Shown here: positions 25,976 through 35,134 of the stretch, piece by piece | How the letters are laid out: each line of letters begins with the position of its first letter | Position numbering within the stretch: the stretch's first letter is position 1 | DNA from: Gemmatimonadota bacterium | Lineage (GTDB): Bacteria; Gemmatimonadota; Gemmatimonadetes; Longimicrobiales; Gaopeijiaceae | Reading direction: 5' to 3' | DNA length: 58,116 nt | Assembly: GCA_009838975.1 (NCBI GenBank) | Contig: VXQO01000060.1 | Coordinates: 1-58,116 of the forward strand | Made by a program: the position numbers and the translations under genes | The notes under the pieces: generated by a model | The model's input: the letters and a program-made list of their open reading frames with translations, nothing else | What the model was told of the DNA's origin: nothing | Databases searched by the model: none

Positions 25976-26016
25976 ACTCCCAAGGGACAAGGCTCCCTCC
26001 CGAACCGATTCGGATG

Positions 26017-26052
26017 TTGACGCGCGCTACGGGCCGAAAACACATTGATGCC
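26017..26052 (+). promoter_or_regulatory. Candidate promoter of the metal efflux operon, possibly leaderless
   Basis: TTGACG at 26017-26022 (five of six to the -35 consensus), an 18-nt spacer, CACATT at 26041-26046, then GATGCC and the ATG at 26053. No Shine-Dalgarno is present. The -10 position predicts transcription starting at or near the ATG. The 18-nt spacing is slightly long, as in many MerR-type activated promoters, but no operator dyad was confirmed. Confidence 0.4.
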
Positions 26053-26421
26053 ATGCACCGCACCGTAGCCCTGGTCGCTTTCGTGGCCATTTCGTGGTCC
26101 CAACTCGTCGCTCTTCGTTGCGACATGGGGACCGATGCGCCGGGCAGCGGCCATCACGCCACCGCGAAGCCACTCTCCGGGCCTCACGACACGCACCACC
26201 CCCCCGACGGCTCACCGACAACCCCGCACGGCCAACACCATGGCGACAGTGAAGGTTGCCTGATGATTCCCGCTTGCGGGGCCTCATCGGTCCGACCGGC
26301 CCGTGCGGTAGAGATGATGCGCATTCCTGCCGTCTTCGAAGGCGCGGGCTCCTACTTCAACACGATTCCGGTCGCGACCGACCTGGCGGTCGAACCACCC
26401 CCTCCACGCCACGCCGCCTGA
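26053..26421 (+). CDS. Small exported His-rich protein heading the heavy-metal efflux operon
   Basis: A 122-residue protein. The N-terminus MHRTVALVAFVAISWSQLVALRCDMG is a signal peptide. Next is a His-rich stretch (SGHHATAKP, HDTHHPPDG, HGQHHGDSEG) of about 50 residues, and then a C-terminal part with CLMIPACG. The His and Met/Cys content suggests periplasmic metal capture (Cu, Ag, Zn or Co), and it sits 60 nt before the TolC-like gene of a CusCBA set. The ATG at 26053 is preceded by the promoter-like elements above. Not recognised as a named family; resembles unnamed His-rich proteins seen upstream of CzcCBA/CusCBA genes. Confidence 0.75.
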   Translation: MHRTVALVAFVAISWSQLVALRCDMGTDAPGSGHHATAKPLSGPHDTHHPPDGSPTTPHGQHHGDSEGCLMIPACGASSVRPARAVEMMRIPAVFEGAGSYFNTIPVATDLAVEPPPPRHAA

Positions 26422-26481
26422 TCTTGCGGAGCGTCCAGCCGGGCGCCCCGCCGACTCGACCCTTCAGGCTGCGAGGCAACC

Positions 26482-27801
26482 ATGTCCATCCTGCGAGTCA
26501 TGACGGTCGTGTATGCGATCGTCATTCCCCACTATGCCGCCGCGGCGACTGCCGCCGCGCAGTCACCGCCCTACACGGCCAACGGCGACGCCACGCTCGC
26601 CGCCCTCATCCGCGAAGCGCTGGATCTCAACCCGCGTGTGCGGGGGGCGTTCATGGAGTTTCAGGCCGCTGCGTCGCGCGTCCCCCAAGTCTCGGCGTTG
26701 CCCGATCCGGCGGTCTCGTTCACCCAGCACGTGCCGGGCCCTCAGACACGTGTCGGCCCGCAGCTCTCGAGCCTGTCGGTCAACCAGTCGTTTCCCTGGT
26801 TCGGGACACGGGCGGACCGAAGCCGAATGGCGGCGGCGGAGTCCGCGATCCACAACGAGTCGTACGAGACGCAGAGGGCCGAGATCGTTCGGCAGGTCAA
26901 ACTGGCGTATTACGATCTTGCCTACCTCGATCAGGCGCTGCGAATCACCGGCGAGGAAGAGGAGCTCCTGCTCCACTACGAAGCGCTGGCACAGGCCCGC
27001 TACTCGCAGGGCTTCGGGCAACAGCAGGAGGTGATCAAGCTTCAGGCCGAAGTCACCCGGGTCCTGAACCGGCGGCAGGAACTGCTGCGGCGGAGGACGG
27101 ACTTCGAATCCGCACTGAACGTGCTTGCTGACCGCCCGGTGGCCATGCCGATCCCTCCCGTCGAGATCGACAGCCTCCCGGCGGTGCGGGTCGACGACGA
27201 CGGGTTGCGGACGGCCGGGCTCGCGGCAAGACCGGAAATCGGCGCGGCTCGACAAAAGATCGTCGGCAACGAGCACGCCTTGCGCCTGGCACGCCGCCGT
27301 TCGCGACCCGAGTTCACCGTCGGCGTTGCATGGGGAAACGTTCTTGTGCGCCGTGACGACCCGGGACTGACGAGTCCACCCCGGGACAACGGGCAGGACC
27401 AGTTCAGCCTGACCCTCGGGGCCAGCATCCCCGTCTTCGGGTCCGCCTACGACGCCGGTGTCCGGGAAGCCGGAGCGCGTCTTGCCGCGGCAGAAGAGGC
27501 GTATCGCGACGCGGTCAACGGGGTGGCGCTGGCGGTCCGGTCGACCGCGTTCCGCCTGACCACGATCGAGGGGCAGCTGGCCCTGTTCGAGCGGGCCCTG
27601 CTACCCCAGGCCGAGCAGGCGCTTCGCGCGACGGAGGAAGCGTATTCGGGCGGAGTCACCGGAGTGCTCGAGTTGCTTGACAGCGAAGAAGTGCTGCTTG
27701 ACGTCCGCCTCGGGCTCGCGCGCTTGCAGGCCGACTACATGAAGGCGCTGGCAGAGATGGAACGGGCCATCGGCTCGGCCTATCCGGAGGAAGGATCATG
27801 A
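26482..27801 (+). CDS. TolC-family outer-membrane efflux channel (CusC/CzcC-like)
   Basis: A 439-residue outer-membrane factor forming the exit duct of the tripartite pump. It has a signal peptide (VVYAIVIPHYAAAATAAAQ) and the two-repeat coiled-coil architecture of the OEP family: LAALIREALDLNPRVRGAFMEFQAAASRVPQVSALPDPAVSF, long heptad helices (EEELLLHYEALAQARYSQGFGQQQEVIKLQAEVTRVLNRRQELL), SLTLGASIPVF for the barrel entry, and a second repeat with YRDAVNGVALAVRSTAFRL and LLPQAEQALRATEEAYSGG. GAGG precedes the ATG. Its end overlaps the adaptor gene start by 4 nt (ATGA). Confidence 0.92.
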   Translation: MSILRVMTVVYAIVIPHYAAAATAAAQSPPYTANGDATLAALIREALDLNPRVRGAFMEFQAAASRVPQVSALPDPAVSFTQHVPGPQTRVGPQLSSLSVNQSFPWFGTRADRSRMAAAESAIHNESYETQRAEIVRQVKLAYYDLAYLDQALRITGEEEELLLHYEALAQARYSQGFGQQQEVIKLQAEVTRVLNRRQELLRRRTDFESALNVLADRPVAMPIPPVEIDSLPAVRVDDDGLRTAGLAARPEIGAARQKIVGNEHALRLARRRSRPEFTVGVAWGNVLVRRDDPGLTSPPRDNGQDQFSLTLGASIPVFGSAYDAGVREAGARLAAAEEAYRDAVNGVALAVRSTAFRLTTIEGQLALFERALLPQAEQALRATEEAYSGGVTGVLELLDSEEVLLDVRLGLARLQADYMKALAEMERAIGSAYPEEGS

Positions 27802-29237
27802 GGAATGGAAGAAGCCTGCGTAGCGCAGTCCTGGTGGCGGCGGGCGTTGTGGTCGGAGCGGGCGGGACGGCCTTTCTGCTTTCGCCCAGGTCCGACAGTC
27901 CGATGGAAGCCCACGAGCCGGCCGCAATGACCGGGATGGCGGAAGACGTCCAGGGGGAGCTGGCCGGGGGAGAGCGCAGGATCCTCTACTGGCGCGCTCC
28001 GATGGACCCGTCCTACACCTCCGACCGGCCGGGGAAGTCTCCCATGGGGATGGACCTGGTGCCCGTCTACGAGGACGAGGTGCTCGAAGCAGCGGGTGCA
28101 GTCGGCGCCCCGGGCGCCCGGGCCGGGACCGGCAGCATCAGGGTGAGCCAGGCGTTCCTGCAGAACTTCGCGGTTCGCACGACGGATGTCCGCCGGGGTG
28201 CGCTGCCGGTATCGATCCGCACCGTGGGCATCCTGGCGCACAACGAAGAGCGGGTCGTGTCGGTGCAGACGAAGTACGAGGGCTGGATCGAGCAGGCCAG
28301 TGTGAACAATGTGGGCGAGACGGTCGCCAGTGGAGATGTGCTCTTCGAGATCTACAGCCCGCAACTGGTCACCACACAGCGCGAGTTTCTCGGGGCGATG
28401 GACTACGTTCGGCGGCTGCGGGGCGGGGGTGCCTACCCGGAGGCCATCGAGCGGGCGGAATCGCTGGTGGAGGCGGCAAGGGAGCGGCTGCTCTACTGGG
28501 ACATGACCGAGGCGCAGATCGACGCGCTCACCGAGTCGCAGACGGTCACGCGCACGGTCCCCGTCTTCTCTCCCGCGACCGGCTTCATCGTCGAGAAGTT
28601 GAGCGATTCGATGGAGGGTATGAAGCTCGACCCGGGCATGACGGTCCTGAAGATCGCCGATCACTCCACGCTTTGGGCCGAGACGGAGTTCTACGAGGAC
28701 GATCTCCGCCACGTCCACGAGGGGCAGGCCGTGACCGTCGAGGCGGACGCCTTCCCCGGGGAAGAGTGGAACGGCCGCATCCTGTTCTTCCGGCCCGCGG
28801 TAAACCCGCAGACGAGGACTCTGACGGCATTCGTCGACGTGGCCAATCCGGACCTCCTGCTCAGGCCCATGATGTACGTGAACGTGACGGTGCGGACGAG
28901 CGGGGCCGTCGACGCGGTTATGGTTCCCACCGAGGCGGTCCTGCACAGCGGTGCGCGGGCGGTGGTGATCGTGGCCCGCGGCGGCGGGGTGTTCGAGCCG
29001 CGTGAGGTCGTGCTCGGCACCGAGAGCGAGGGGATGCAGGAAGTGGCCGCGGGACTCGCCGAGGGCGAGAGCATCGTGGTTTCGTCGCAGTTCCTGATCG
29101 ACTCGGACGCGAATCTGAGGGCGGCGATCTCGCAGTTGCTGAGCGGTGCGGAGGCCGCCGGACGAATGTCCGGGCATGAGCCGGCGAATGCCCGGGATTC
29201 CGCCGGGGCCACCGATACCATGCCGCACCGGCACTGA
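27798..29237 (+). CDS. RND efflux periplasmic adaptor (CusB/CzcB-like)
   Basis: A 479-residue membrane-fusion protein linking pump and channel. N-terminal anchor RSAVLVAAGVVVGAGGTAFLL. Residues about 62-92 form a heavy-metal-binding-domain-like motif (ILYWRAPMDPSY ... KSPMGMDLVPVYEDE) in which the usual Cys/His ligands (CPMHP) are replaced, leaving Met. The rest is the adaptor fold: FAVRTTDVRRGALPVSIRTVG, lipoyl/hairpin VQTKYEGWIEQASVNNVGETVASGDVLFEIYSPQLV, FSPATGFIVEKL, and beta-barrel LLRPMMYVNVTVR. Starts inside the channel gene (ATGA). The pump gene begins 11 nt later. Confidence 0.93.
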   Translation: MRNGRSLRSAVLVAAGVVVGAGGTAFLLSPRSDSPMEAHEPAAMTGMAEDVQGELAGGERRILYWRAPMDPSYTSDRPGKSPMGMDLVPVYEDEVLEAAGAVGAPGARAGTGSIRVSQAFLQNFAVRTTDVRRGALPVSIRTVGILAHNEERVVSVQTKYEGWIEQASVNNVGETVASGDVLFEIYSPQLVTTQREFLGAMDYVRRLRGGGAYPEAIERAESLVEAARERLLYWDMTEAQIDALTESQTVTRTVPVFSPATGFIVEKLSDSMEGMKLDPGMTVLKIADHSTLWAETEFYEDDLRHVHEGQAVTVEADAFPGEEWNGRILFFRPAVNPQTRTLTAFVDVANPDLLLRPMMYVNVTVRTSGAVDAVMVPTEAVLHSGARAVVIVARGGGVFEPREVVLGTESEGMQEVAAGLAEGESIVVSSQFLIDSDANLRAAISQLLSGAEAAGRMSGHEPANARDSAGATDTMPHRH

Positions 29238-29248
29238 AGGAGCGGGTC

Positions 29249-32200
29249 ATGTTCGCACGAATCATCGACCTGTCGATCAACAACCGTCTGCTCGTCGTGC
29301 TTGGCACGCTGCTGATCGTCGTGGCCGGCTCGTATTCGCTGGCCCGGACGCCCATCGACGCGATACCGGACCTTTCCGACGTACAGGTGATCATCCAGAC
29401 CGACTATCCCGGCCAGGCCCCGCGGATCGTCGAGGATCAGGTGACGTATCCGCTGGCGACGCAGATGCTGGCGGCGCCGTTCGCGCAGGTGGTGCGCGGC
29501 TATTCGTTCTTCGGCGTGTCCTTCGTGTACGTGATCTTCGAGGACGGGACCGATCTCTACTGGGCCCGGAGCCGGGTGCTCGAGTACCTGAGTTCGGTGT
29601 CGGAGCAGCTGCCGCCCGGCGTGAGCCCGAAGCTCGGGCCCGATGCGACGGGTGTGGGCTGGGCGTTCGTGTATGCGCTGAAGTCCGACAGTCACGACCT
29701 TGGTGAGCTGCGTTCGATCCAGGACTGGTTCCTCAAGTACGAGCTGACGACCGTGCCGGGTGTCTCGGAGGTGGCGAGCGTGGGTGGCTTCGTGCGCCAG
29801 TACCAGATCACGGTCGACCCGAACCGGCTGCGCGCGTACGGTCTGCCGATATCGGTGATCCGCGCGGCGATTCAGGAGAGCAACAGCGATGTGGGCGGCG
29901 GACTGATCGAGGTCGCCGAGAAGGAGTTCATGATCCGGGGCCTCGGGTACATCCGGTCGGTGAACGACATCCGGCGGATCGGCCTCGGCGTGGGCCCGGA
30001 CGGGACGCCGATCATGCTGGAGGACGTGGCACGGGTGAGCGTGGGTCCCGAGAGCCGCCGCGGTCTGGCCGAGTGGAACGGCGAGGGCGAGACGGTGGGG
30101 GGCATCGTGGTGGTGCGCCCGGGGGCGGACACGCGACAGGTGATCCGGGACGTGAAAGCCAGGCTGGAGGAGATCGGCCCGGGGCTGCCGGAGGGTGTGG
30201 AGCTGGAGGTCGCCTATGACCGCACGGCGCTGATCGACCGCGCGGTGGGAAGTATTCGCACGAGTCTCCTGCAGCAGTTGATGATCGTGGGACTGGTGTG
30301 TCTGCTGTTCCTGGCCCACCTGCGGAGCGGCCTCGTGGCCGTGGTGGCGCTGCCCGTTGGCATCCTGCTGGCGATGATCGTGGTGCGGCTTCAGGGGCTG
30401 ACCCTCAACATCATGTCGCTGGGGGGGATCGCGGTAGCGATCGGCACGATGGTCGACGCCGGGATTGTGATGGTCGAGAACGCCCACAAGCACCTCGCGC
30501 GGTATGGGGGGCGGCGGCCGCACTGGGAGATCATCGCCGGAGCGGCACGGGAGGTGGGCCCGTCGCTCTTCTTCGCGCTGCTCGTGATCACGGTGTCGTT
30601 CATGCCGGTGTTCTCGCTGGAGGCGCAGGAAGGGCGGCTCTTCAAGCCCCTCGCGTTCACCAAGACCTATGCGATGGCGGCGGCCGCGCTGCTCTCGGTG
30701 ACGCTGGTCCCCGTGCTGGTGGGGTACTGGGTACGGGGGGAGATTCGTCCGGCGACCGGGACGATGGTGGGCCGGATGCTCGGTGGGGTGTATTGGCCCG
30801 TTGTGGGGTTCGTGCTGCGGTTTCGGGCGTGGGTAATCGGGGCGGCGGTGGTGGGTCTGGTGGCGACCGCAGTGCCGTTGTCGCGCCTGGGGTCGGAGTT
30901 CATGCCGCCCTTGTGGGAAGGCGACCTGCTCTACATGCCCACGACCCTGCCGGGCGTATCGATCACCGAGGCCCGCGAGATCCTGCAGCAGACGGATCGG
31001 ATCATCTACACGTTTCCGGAGGTCCGGCATGTGTTCGGGAAGGTGGGGCGGGCGGACTCGGCAACGGATCCCGCACCGCTGTCGATGATCGAGACCACCA
31101 TCGCACTCAAGCCGCGCAGCGAGTGGCGTCCGGGAATGACGCCCGAAAGGCTCGTCGAGGAGCTGGACGCCGCACTGCGGATCCCGGGGCTGACCAACGC
31201 GTGGACGATGCCGATCCGGAGCCGCATCGACATGCTGTCGACGGGCATCCGTACCCCGGTGGGGATCAAGATCGCCGGGCCCGACCTTGCCCAGCTGGAA
31301 CGGCTGGGGCGCGAGATCGAGGAGGTCGTGCGGGGTGTCCCGGGCACCGCGAGTGTGTACGCCGACCGGGTGATGGGCGGCAACTATCTCGACTTCGAAA
31401 TCGACCGGATCGCGATCGCACGCCACGGCCTCACCGTGCGGGACGTGCAGGAGGTGATCCAGACCGCGATCGGCGGGATGAATGTTACCACGACGATCGA
31501 GGGGCTCGAGCGGTATCCGGTCAACCTGCGCTACAGCCGGGAGTTGCGGGACGACCTCCCGGGGCTGCGCTCGGTTCTGGTCGCGACGCCCGAGGGTCAC
31601 CAGGTCCCGCTGGGGCGGCTGGCGAGCATGAACTATGTGGTGGGCCCGCCGAGCATCAAGAGCGAGGGGGCGAAGCCGAACGCCTGGGTCTACATCGACA
31701 TCCGCAACATCGATGTGGGGAGCTACGTGGAGGCTGCGCGCGAGGCGGTGGCCGATTCGGTGGCACTGCCGGCCGGCTACACCGTGGCCTGGAGCGGCCA
31801 GTACGAGTACCTGGAGCGCGCGGAGCAGCGGCTGGCGTACGTGGTGCCGCTCACGCTGTTCCTGATCTTCGTCCTGATCCAATTGACCACCCGTTCCGTG
31901 ACGGAGACGATGCTGGTGCTGCTGGGCGTCCCGTTCGCGGTGGCGGGTTCGTTCTGGCTGCTGCACATGCTGGGCTACGACCTCAGCATCGCGGTCTGGG
32001 TCGGGATTATCGCGCTGGCCGGCCTCTACGCCGAGACCGCGATCGTCTTCCTCCTGTACCTTAACGTCTCGTGGAAGGACTATCACGACCGCGGGCTTCT
32101 CACAGACCGGGCCGCGCTGGTGCAGGCGATACGGCGCGGTGCGGTCCAGCGGGTCCGCCCGGTCATGATGACGATCGCGACCGACGTGATCGGGCTGCTG

Positions 32201-32377
32201 CCGATCATGTGGAGCGCCGGTGCGGGCGCAGATGTGATGAAGCGGATCGCGGCGCCGCTGATGGGTGGGGTAGTAACCTCCGGCGCCGTGGTGCTGCTGT
32301 TGTTCCCGGTGGCGTTCTACCTGTGGAAAGCGCGGGGGCTGCCCAAGGCCGAACCATCTAGTCAAAATGTAAAGTAA
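29249..32377 (+). CDS. cusA: Heavy-metal efflux RND transporter (CusA/CzcA family)
   Basis: A 1042-residue inner-membrane proton antiporter that expels metal ions through the adaptor and channel. Family blocks: the N-terminal helix NNRLLVVLGTLLIVVAGSYSLARTPIDAIPDLSDVQVIIQT, WARSRVLEYLSSV, GVGWAFVYAL, MRNP-like NVTTTIEGLERYPVNLRY, SLGGIAVAIGTMVDAGIVMVENAHKHL (acidic residue of helix 4), LVITVSFMPVFSLEAQEGRLF and GIKIAGPDL. Length matches CusA/CzcA (about 1040-1050). Cu/Ag versus Zn/Co/Cd specificity is not decided; the Met-rich adaptor leans to Cu/Ag. The last codons and TAA lie inside the palindrome at 32366-32408. Confidence 0.94.
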   Translation: MFARIIDLSINNRLLVVLGTLLIVVAGSYSLARTPIDAIPDLSDVQVIIQTDYPGQAPRIVEDQVTYPLATQMLAAPFAQVVRGYSFFGVSFVYVIFEDGTDLYWARSRVLEYLSSVSEQLPPGVSPKLGPDATGVGWAFVYALKSDSHDLGELRSIQDWFLKYELTTVPGVSEVASVGGFVRQYQITVDPNRLRAYGLPISVIRAAIQESNSDVGGGLIEVAEKEFMIRGLGYIRSVNDIRRIGLGVGPDGTPIMLEDVARVSVGPESRRGLAEWNGEGETVGGIVVVRPGADTRQVIRDVKARLEEIGPGLPEGVELEVAYDRTALIDRAVGSIRTSLLQQLMIVGLVCLLFLAHLRSGLVAVVALPVGILLAMIVVRLQGLTLNIMSLGGIAVAIGTMVDAGIVMVENAHKHLARYGGRRPHWEIIAGAAREVGPSLFFALLVITVSFMPVFSLEAQEGRLFKPLAFTKTYAMAAAALLSVTLVPVLVGYWVRGEIRPATGTMVGRMLGGVYWPVVGFVLRFRAWVIGAAVVGLVATAVPLSRLGSEFMPPLWEGDLLYMPTTLPGVSITEAREILQQTDRIIYTFPEVRHVFGKVGRADSATDPAPLSMIETTIALKPRSEWRPGMTPERLVEELDAALRIPGLTNAWTMPIRSRIDMLSTGIRTPVGIKIAGPDLAQLERLGREIEEVVRGVPGTASVYADRVMGGNYLDFEIDRIAIARHGLTVRDVQEVIQTAIGGMNVTTTIEGLERYPVNLRYSRELRDDLPGLRSVLVATPEGHQVPLGRLASMNYVVGPPSIKSEGAKPNAWVYIDIRNIDVGSYVEAAREAVADSVALPAGYTVAWSGQYEYLERAEQRLAYVVPLTLFLIFVLIQLTTRSVTETMLVLLGVPFAVAGSFWLLHMLGYDLSIAVWVGIIALAGLYAETAIVFLLYLNVSWKDYHDRGLLTDRAALVQAIRRGAVQRVRPVMMTIATDVIGLLPIMWSAGAGADVMKRIAAPLMGGVVTSGAVVLLLFPVAFYLWKARGLPKAEPSSQNVK

Positions 32378-32408
32378 ACCATACAACGCGTATGGTGAAC
32401 TTTACATT
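32366..32408. terminator. A+T-rich palindrome between converging genes (possible bidirectional terminator)
   Basis: Two 19-nt arms (32366-32384 and 32390-32408) pair at 17 positions, with a 2-nt internal mismatch and a 5-nt loop AACGC. It contains the cusA stop codon (32375-32377) and ends 1 nt before the PQQ dehydrogenase stop. Arms are strikingly A+T-rich for this DNA. No U-run follows on either side, so intrinsic termination is plausible, not proven. The core TAAAGTAAACCAT resembles TAAACTGAACCAT in the palindrome at 39706-39754. Confidence 0.6.
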
Positions 32409-34421
32409 CTACTCCGGCAGCCGCAACGCCACCAACCTACCCGGCCGACCCACCTGCACCACGACGTGCTGCTGCCCCTCGTGGCTGTAAGTCATCATGC
32501 CGTACTGGCCGGCACCGGGCATCTCCACCGTGCCGACGAAGTCGCCCGTCATCTTGTCCCAGCCGTTCAGCACCGGGGGTCCGTTCGGGCCTTCGGTGGT
32601 GTAGAGCAGATCACCCGCCACCATCTGGATCGAGAGCCCCCCTCCTCCCGCGCGTGAAAGGTCGACGCCCTGCGCGGCCGGGTGGTCTCGAACGTTCTCG
32701 GCGACCTCTCCGATCGGAATCCACCAGAGCCGCTCGCCGGTGTTCATGTCGTACGCGGAAAGGCGGTTGTACGGGGGTTTCGGGATCGGCAGGCCCTGGA
32801 CGCGCGGCAGCCCGCCGCCGGCGCCCGCGACCCACTGGGAAATGGTGATGCCCGTCGTCCTGGGATCGCCCTGATCGTCGGCGTCGGCACCCAGACCGAC
32901 CCGACCGCCGCTGCAATTGCGCCGATGCGACGCGTACAGAATGCCCGTGCTGGGATCGAGCGTGGCCGGGTGGGTGATGTTGAGTCCGCCGTAGCAGCGG
33001 ATATTCTCCGCGACCGGCCCGTCGTAACCCTCGTACAGCCTGGGTACGAAGGGCCCGCCCACGCGGTAGCGGCTCAGGATCTCCAGCGCCTCGGCCCTCA
33101 GCTCGGGCGTGAAGTCGATCACGTCTTCGTCCGAGAGCCCCATGGGCTCCATCGGCTCGGGCCATGTGGGCACCGGCTGGGTCGCCGCCGTCCAGTTGCC
33201 GGGCACCTCGGTCTGCACGACCTCCACCTCCTCGATCGGCCAGATCGGCTCGCCGGTCTCGCGGTTGAAGGCGAAGATCAGTCCCGTCTTCGTGGTCTGG
33301 ATCACAGCGGGCACGGCGTCGCCGTCAACCGTGAGGTCCACGACGATCGGCACGTTGGGCAGGTCGTAGTTCCACTGGTCGTTGTGGACCACCTGGTAGT
33401 GCCACACGCGCTCGCCCGTCGCTGCGTCCAGCGCGATCACGCTGGTGCCGAAGAGGTTGTGCCCCGGACGGAACCCGCCGAAGTAGTCGACCGTCGGCGG
33501 GTTGGTGGGGATGTACACGATCCCGCGCTCGTAGTCGGCCGACATCGGCGCCCACGACGACACGTCGCCGGTGTACTGCCACGCGTCGTTCTCCCAGGTC
33601 TCGTGTCCGAACTCGCCCGGGCGAGGAATGACGTGGAACTTCCACCTGTGCTCCCCGGTGCGCGCGTCGAACCCCAGGATATCGCCCGGCACGTTCTCGA
33701 TCCGCGTCTGGTAGTATCCCTGCTCCGCCGAATTCCCGACCACGACCACGCCGTCGATCACGATCGGCGGCGACGACGTGGTGATGTACCCCAGCTCGCG
33801 CGGAATGCCGTAGTCGGGATCGTAGTCCTCCTCGGCGCCCTCCCACGGGCCCCAGCCATCGAGAAGGGGCGGCAGCATGTCCACAACGCCGGTTTCCGGG
33901 AACCCTTCGATCGGCACCGGCTGCCCGAACCCCTCGATGTGCCGCCCGGTCTTCGCGTCGAGCGCGTGCAGGAAGAACGCGGGCGACGTGTAGTAGATCA
34001 CGCCGCGGCCGTCCAGCTCGCCGTAAGCCACGCCCTTGCCGTAGTTCTGTCGCATCGACCGTTCCCAGCGCGTCGTGTTCGGCTCGCGGTAGGTCCACAC
34101 CGTCTCGCCGGTCGCGGGATCGATCGCCGCCACCGTCCGCCGCTCCCCCGCCACCGTGTACAGCATCCCGTCGATGTACGTGGGCGTCGACTTCATCTGC
34201 GGATCCACATCGGGCCCGAAGTTGTTCGCGTGCCACACCCACGCCACTTCGAGATCGCCGAAGTTGTCCGCGGTGATCTGGTCGACGGGCGAGTACCGGG
34301 TGCCCCAGGCGTCCGCGCTCTGGTAGCGCCACTCGCCGTACGGGTTCTGCCGCTCCTGCGCGAACGAGGAAGCGGGCAGGGCGAGCAGGAGGATGGGGAC
34401 GAGTATCCGGGTGGACCGCAT
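32409..34421 (-). CDS. PQQ-dependent dehydrogenase (quinoprotein glucose/alcohol dehydrogenase family)
   Basis: A 670-residue exported eight-bladed propeller enzyme that oxidises alcohols or sugars with PQQ in the periplasm. Signal peptide MRSTRILVPILLLALPASSFAQ. Blade motifs repeat as GETVWTYR, GEHRWKFH, GERVWHYQVVHNDQWNYDLPN and GERLWWIP (tryptophan docking). The start QNPYGEWRYQSADAWGTRYSPVDQITADNFGDLEVAW is typical of pyrroloquinoline-quinone glucose/alcohol dehydrogenases. No C-terminal cytochrome domain (no CXXCH). AGGAG lies about 9 nt before the ATG. No PQQ biosynthesis gene is nearby. Converges on the efflux operon at a shared palindrome. Confidence 0.93.
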   Translation of the reverse strand: MRSTRILVPILLLALPASSFAQERQNPYGEWRYQSADAWGTRYSPVDQITADNFGDLEVAWVWHANNFGPDVDPQMKSTPTYIDGMLYTVAGERRTVAAIDPATGETVWTYREPNTTRWERSMRQNYGKGVAYGELDGRGVIYYTSPAFFLHALDAKTGRHIEGFGQPVPIEGFPETGVVDMLPPLLDGWGPWEGAEEDYDPDYGIPRELGYITTSSPPIVIDGVVVVGNSAEQGYYQTRIENVPGDILGFDARTGEHRWKFHVIPRPGEFGHETWENDAWQYTGDVSSWAPMSADYERGIVYIPTNPPTVDYFGGFRPGHNLFGTSVIALDAATGERVWHYQVVHNDQWNYDLPNVPIVVDLTVDGDAVPAVIQTTKTGLIFAFNRETGEPIWPIEEVEVVQTEVPGNWTAATQPVPTWPEPMEPMGLSDEDVIDFTPELRAEALEILSRYRVGGPFVPRLYEGYDGPVAENIRCYGGLNITHPATLDPSTGILYASHRRNCSGGRVGLGADADDQGDPRTTGITISQWVAGAGGGLPRVQGLPIPKPPYNRLSAYDMNTGERLWWIPIGEVAENVRDHPAAQGVDLSRAGGGGLSIQMVAGDLLYTTEGPNGPPVLNGWDKMTGDFVGTVEMPGAGQYGMMTYSHEGQQHVVVQVGRPGRLVALRLPE

Positions 34422-34463
34422 GGCTTGGACTCCTGGTCGTGGTGAGACGATTTCACCCCAATG

Positions 34464-34850
34464 TTAGGGATGATCAGGCCCTTCGCGCCATGTGGCCAGC
34501 GGCACAATGGCCGACTTGCGGATCACGGCGTCGCGCGTGACGAGAGGAACCCCATGGACAACGCTCGTCGCCGCGATGATCTCGTCGGCCGGATCACCCC
34601 GGAAATCCAGTCTCGTCGAGGCCCGGGCCACCGCCAGGTCAATCGGCCACCTGTGGATCCGGCTCAGGGCACGCACCACCTGCCGGTCATCGAGGTCCAC
34701 TTCGATGCGCCCGAGCTGGACGAGCTTCGCGACCTCCCAGAGCACGATGTCCGAAATCGACCACTGGTCGCGGGCGAGCAGTTCCACCTCGCTGCTCTTC
34801 AGTTCCCCCTGAAGGGCGTAGATCAGGATGTGTGTGTCGAGGTTCAGCAC
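34464..34850 (-). CDS. vapC: PIN-domain toxin ribonuclease (VapC-like)
   Basis: A 128-residue PIN-domain nuclease, the toxin of a type II toxin-antitoxin pair; it would cleave RNA when free of antitoxin. The acidic Mg2+ site is visible: D5 in NLDTHILIYAL, Glu in IVLWEVAKLV, Asp in DFRGDPADEIIAATS, and Asp in VPLVTRDAVI. The GTG start at 34850 overlaps the antitoxin's last codons by 7 nt (GTGCTGA), so translation is coupled. Lies 42 nt upstream of the PQQ dehydrogenase gene on the same strand. Confidence 0.93.
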   Translation of the reverse strand: MLNLDTHILIYALQGELKSSEVELLARDQWSISDIVLWEVAKLVQLGRIEVDLDDRQVVRALSRIHRWPIDLAVARASTRLDFRGDPADEIIAATSVVHGVPLVTRDAVIRKSAIVPLATWREGPDHP

Positions 34851-35101
34851 TCCGCGTCCCAGCGGATCCCGGTGGACATGATATCTCCCTTGACCTTCAC
34901 CTTGTCCTGCAAGCTGCCAATCAGGCTGGCCGAATCGCGATCGTAGGGTAACACCCGCGCAACCGGCCTGCCCCGCTTGGTAATCACCAAACCATCAGGA
35001 CCGAGCCGGTCCAGCAACGCCAGGCACTGCTCCTTGAATCGGGCGGCCCCTATCGTCTGCGGGTGAGCCGGGCTTTTCCCGGCCGTCGTCCGTGTCTTCA
35101 T
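34844..35101 (-). CDS. Phd/YefM-family antitoxin
   Basis: An 85-residue antitoxin that should bind the PIN toxin and repress its own promoter. The N-terminal Phd fold is IGAARFKEQCLALLDRLGPDGLVITKRGRPVARVLPYDRD; the C-terminal tail SASLIGSLQDKVKVKGDIMSTGIRWDAEC would wrap the toxin. I chose ATG at 35101 as the start because the fold begins shortly after it; an in-frame GTG at 35128 would add nine residues. A consensus promoter embedded in an inverted repeat lies just upstream (35135-35175). Confidence 0.92.
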   Translation of the reverse strand: MKTRTTAGKSPAHPQTIGAARFKEQCLALLDRLGPDGLVITKRGRPVARVLPYDRDSASLIGSLQDKVKVKGDIMSTGIRWDAEC

Positions 35102-35134
35102 GGTTCCGGGTTCCAGATAAATGGACACGTTTAA

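Noticed and set aside
25983-25998. AGGGA-6 nt-TCCCT hairpin after the PLP enzyme gene as a terminator
   Set aside because: Five-base stem, no T-run; too weak to call.
28691-32386. Very long minus-strand open frame (over 1,200 codons) opposite the RND pump gene
   Set aside because: It is rich in His, Arg, Asp and Pro with no domain features, as expected for the antisense of a high-GC gene; the plus-strand pump is certain.
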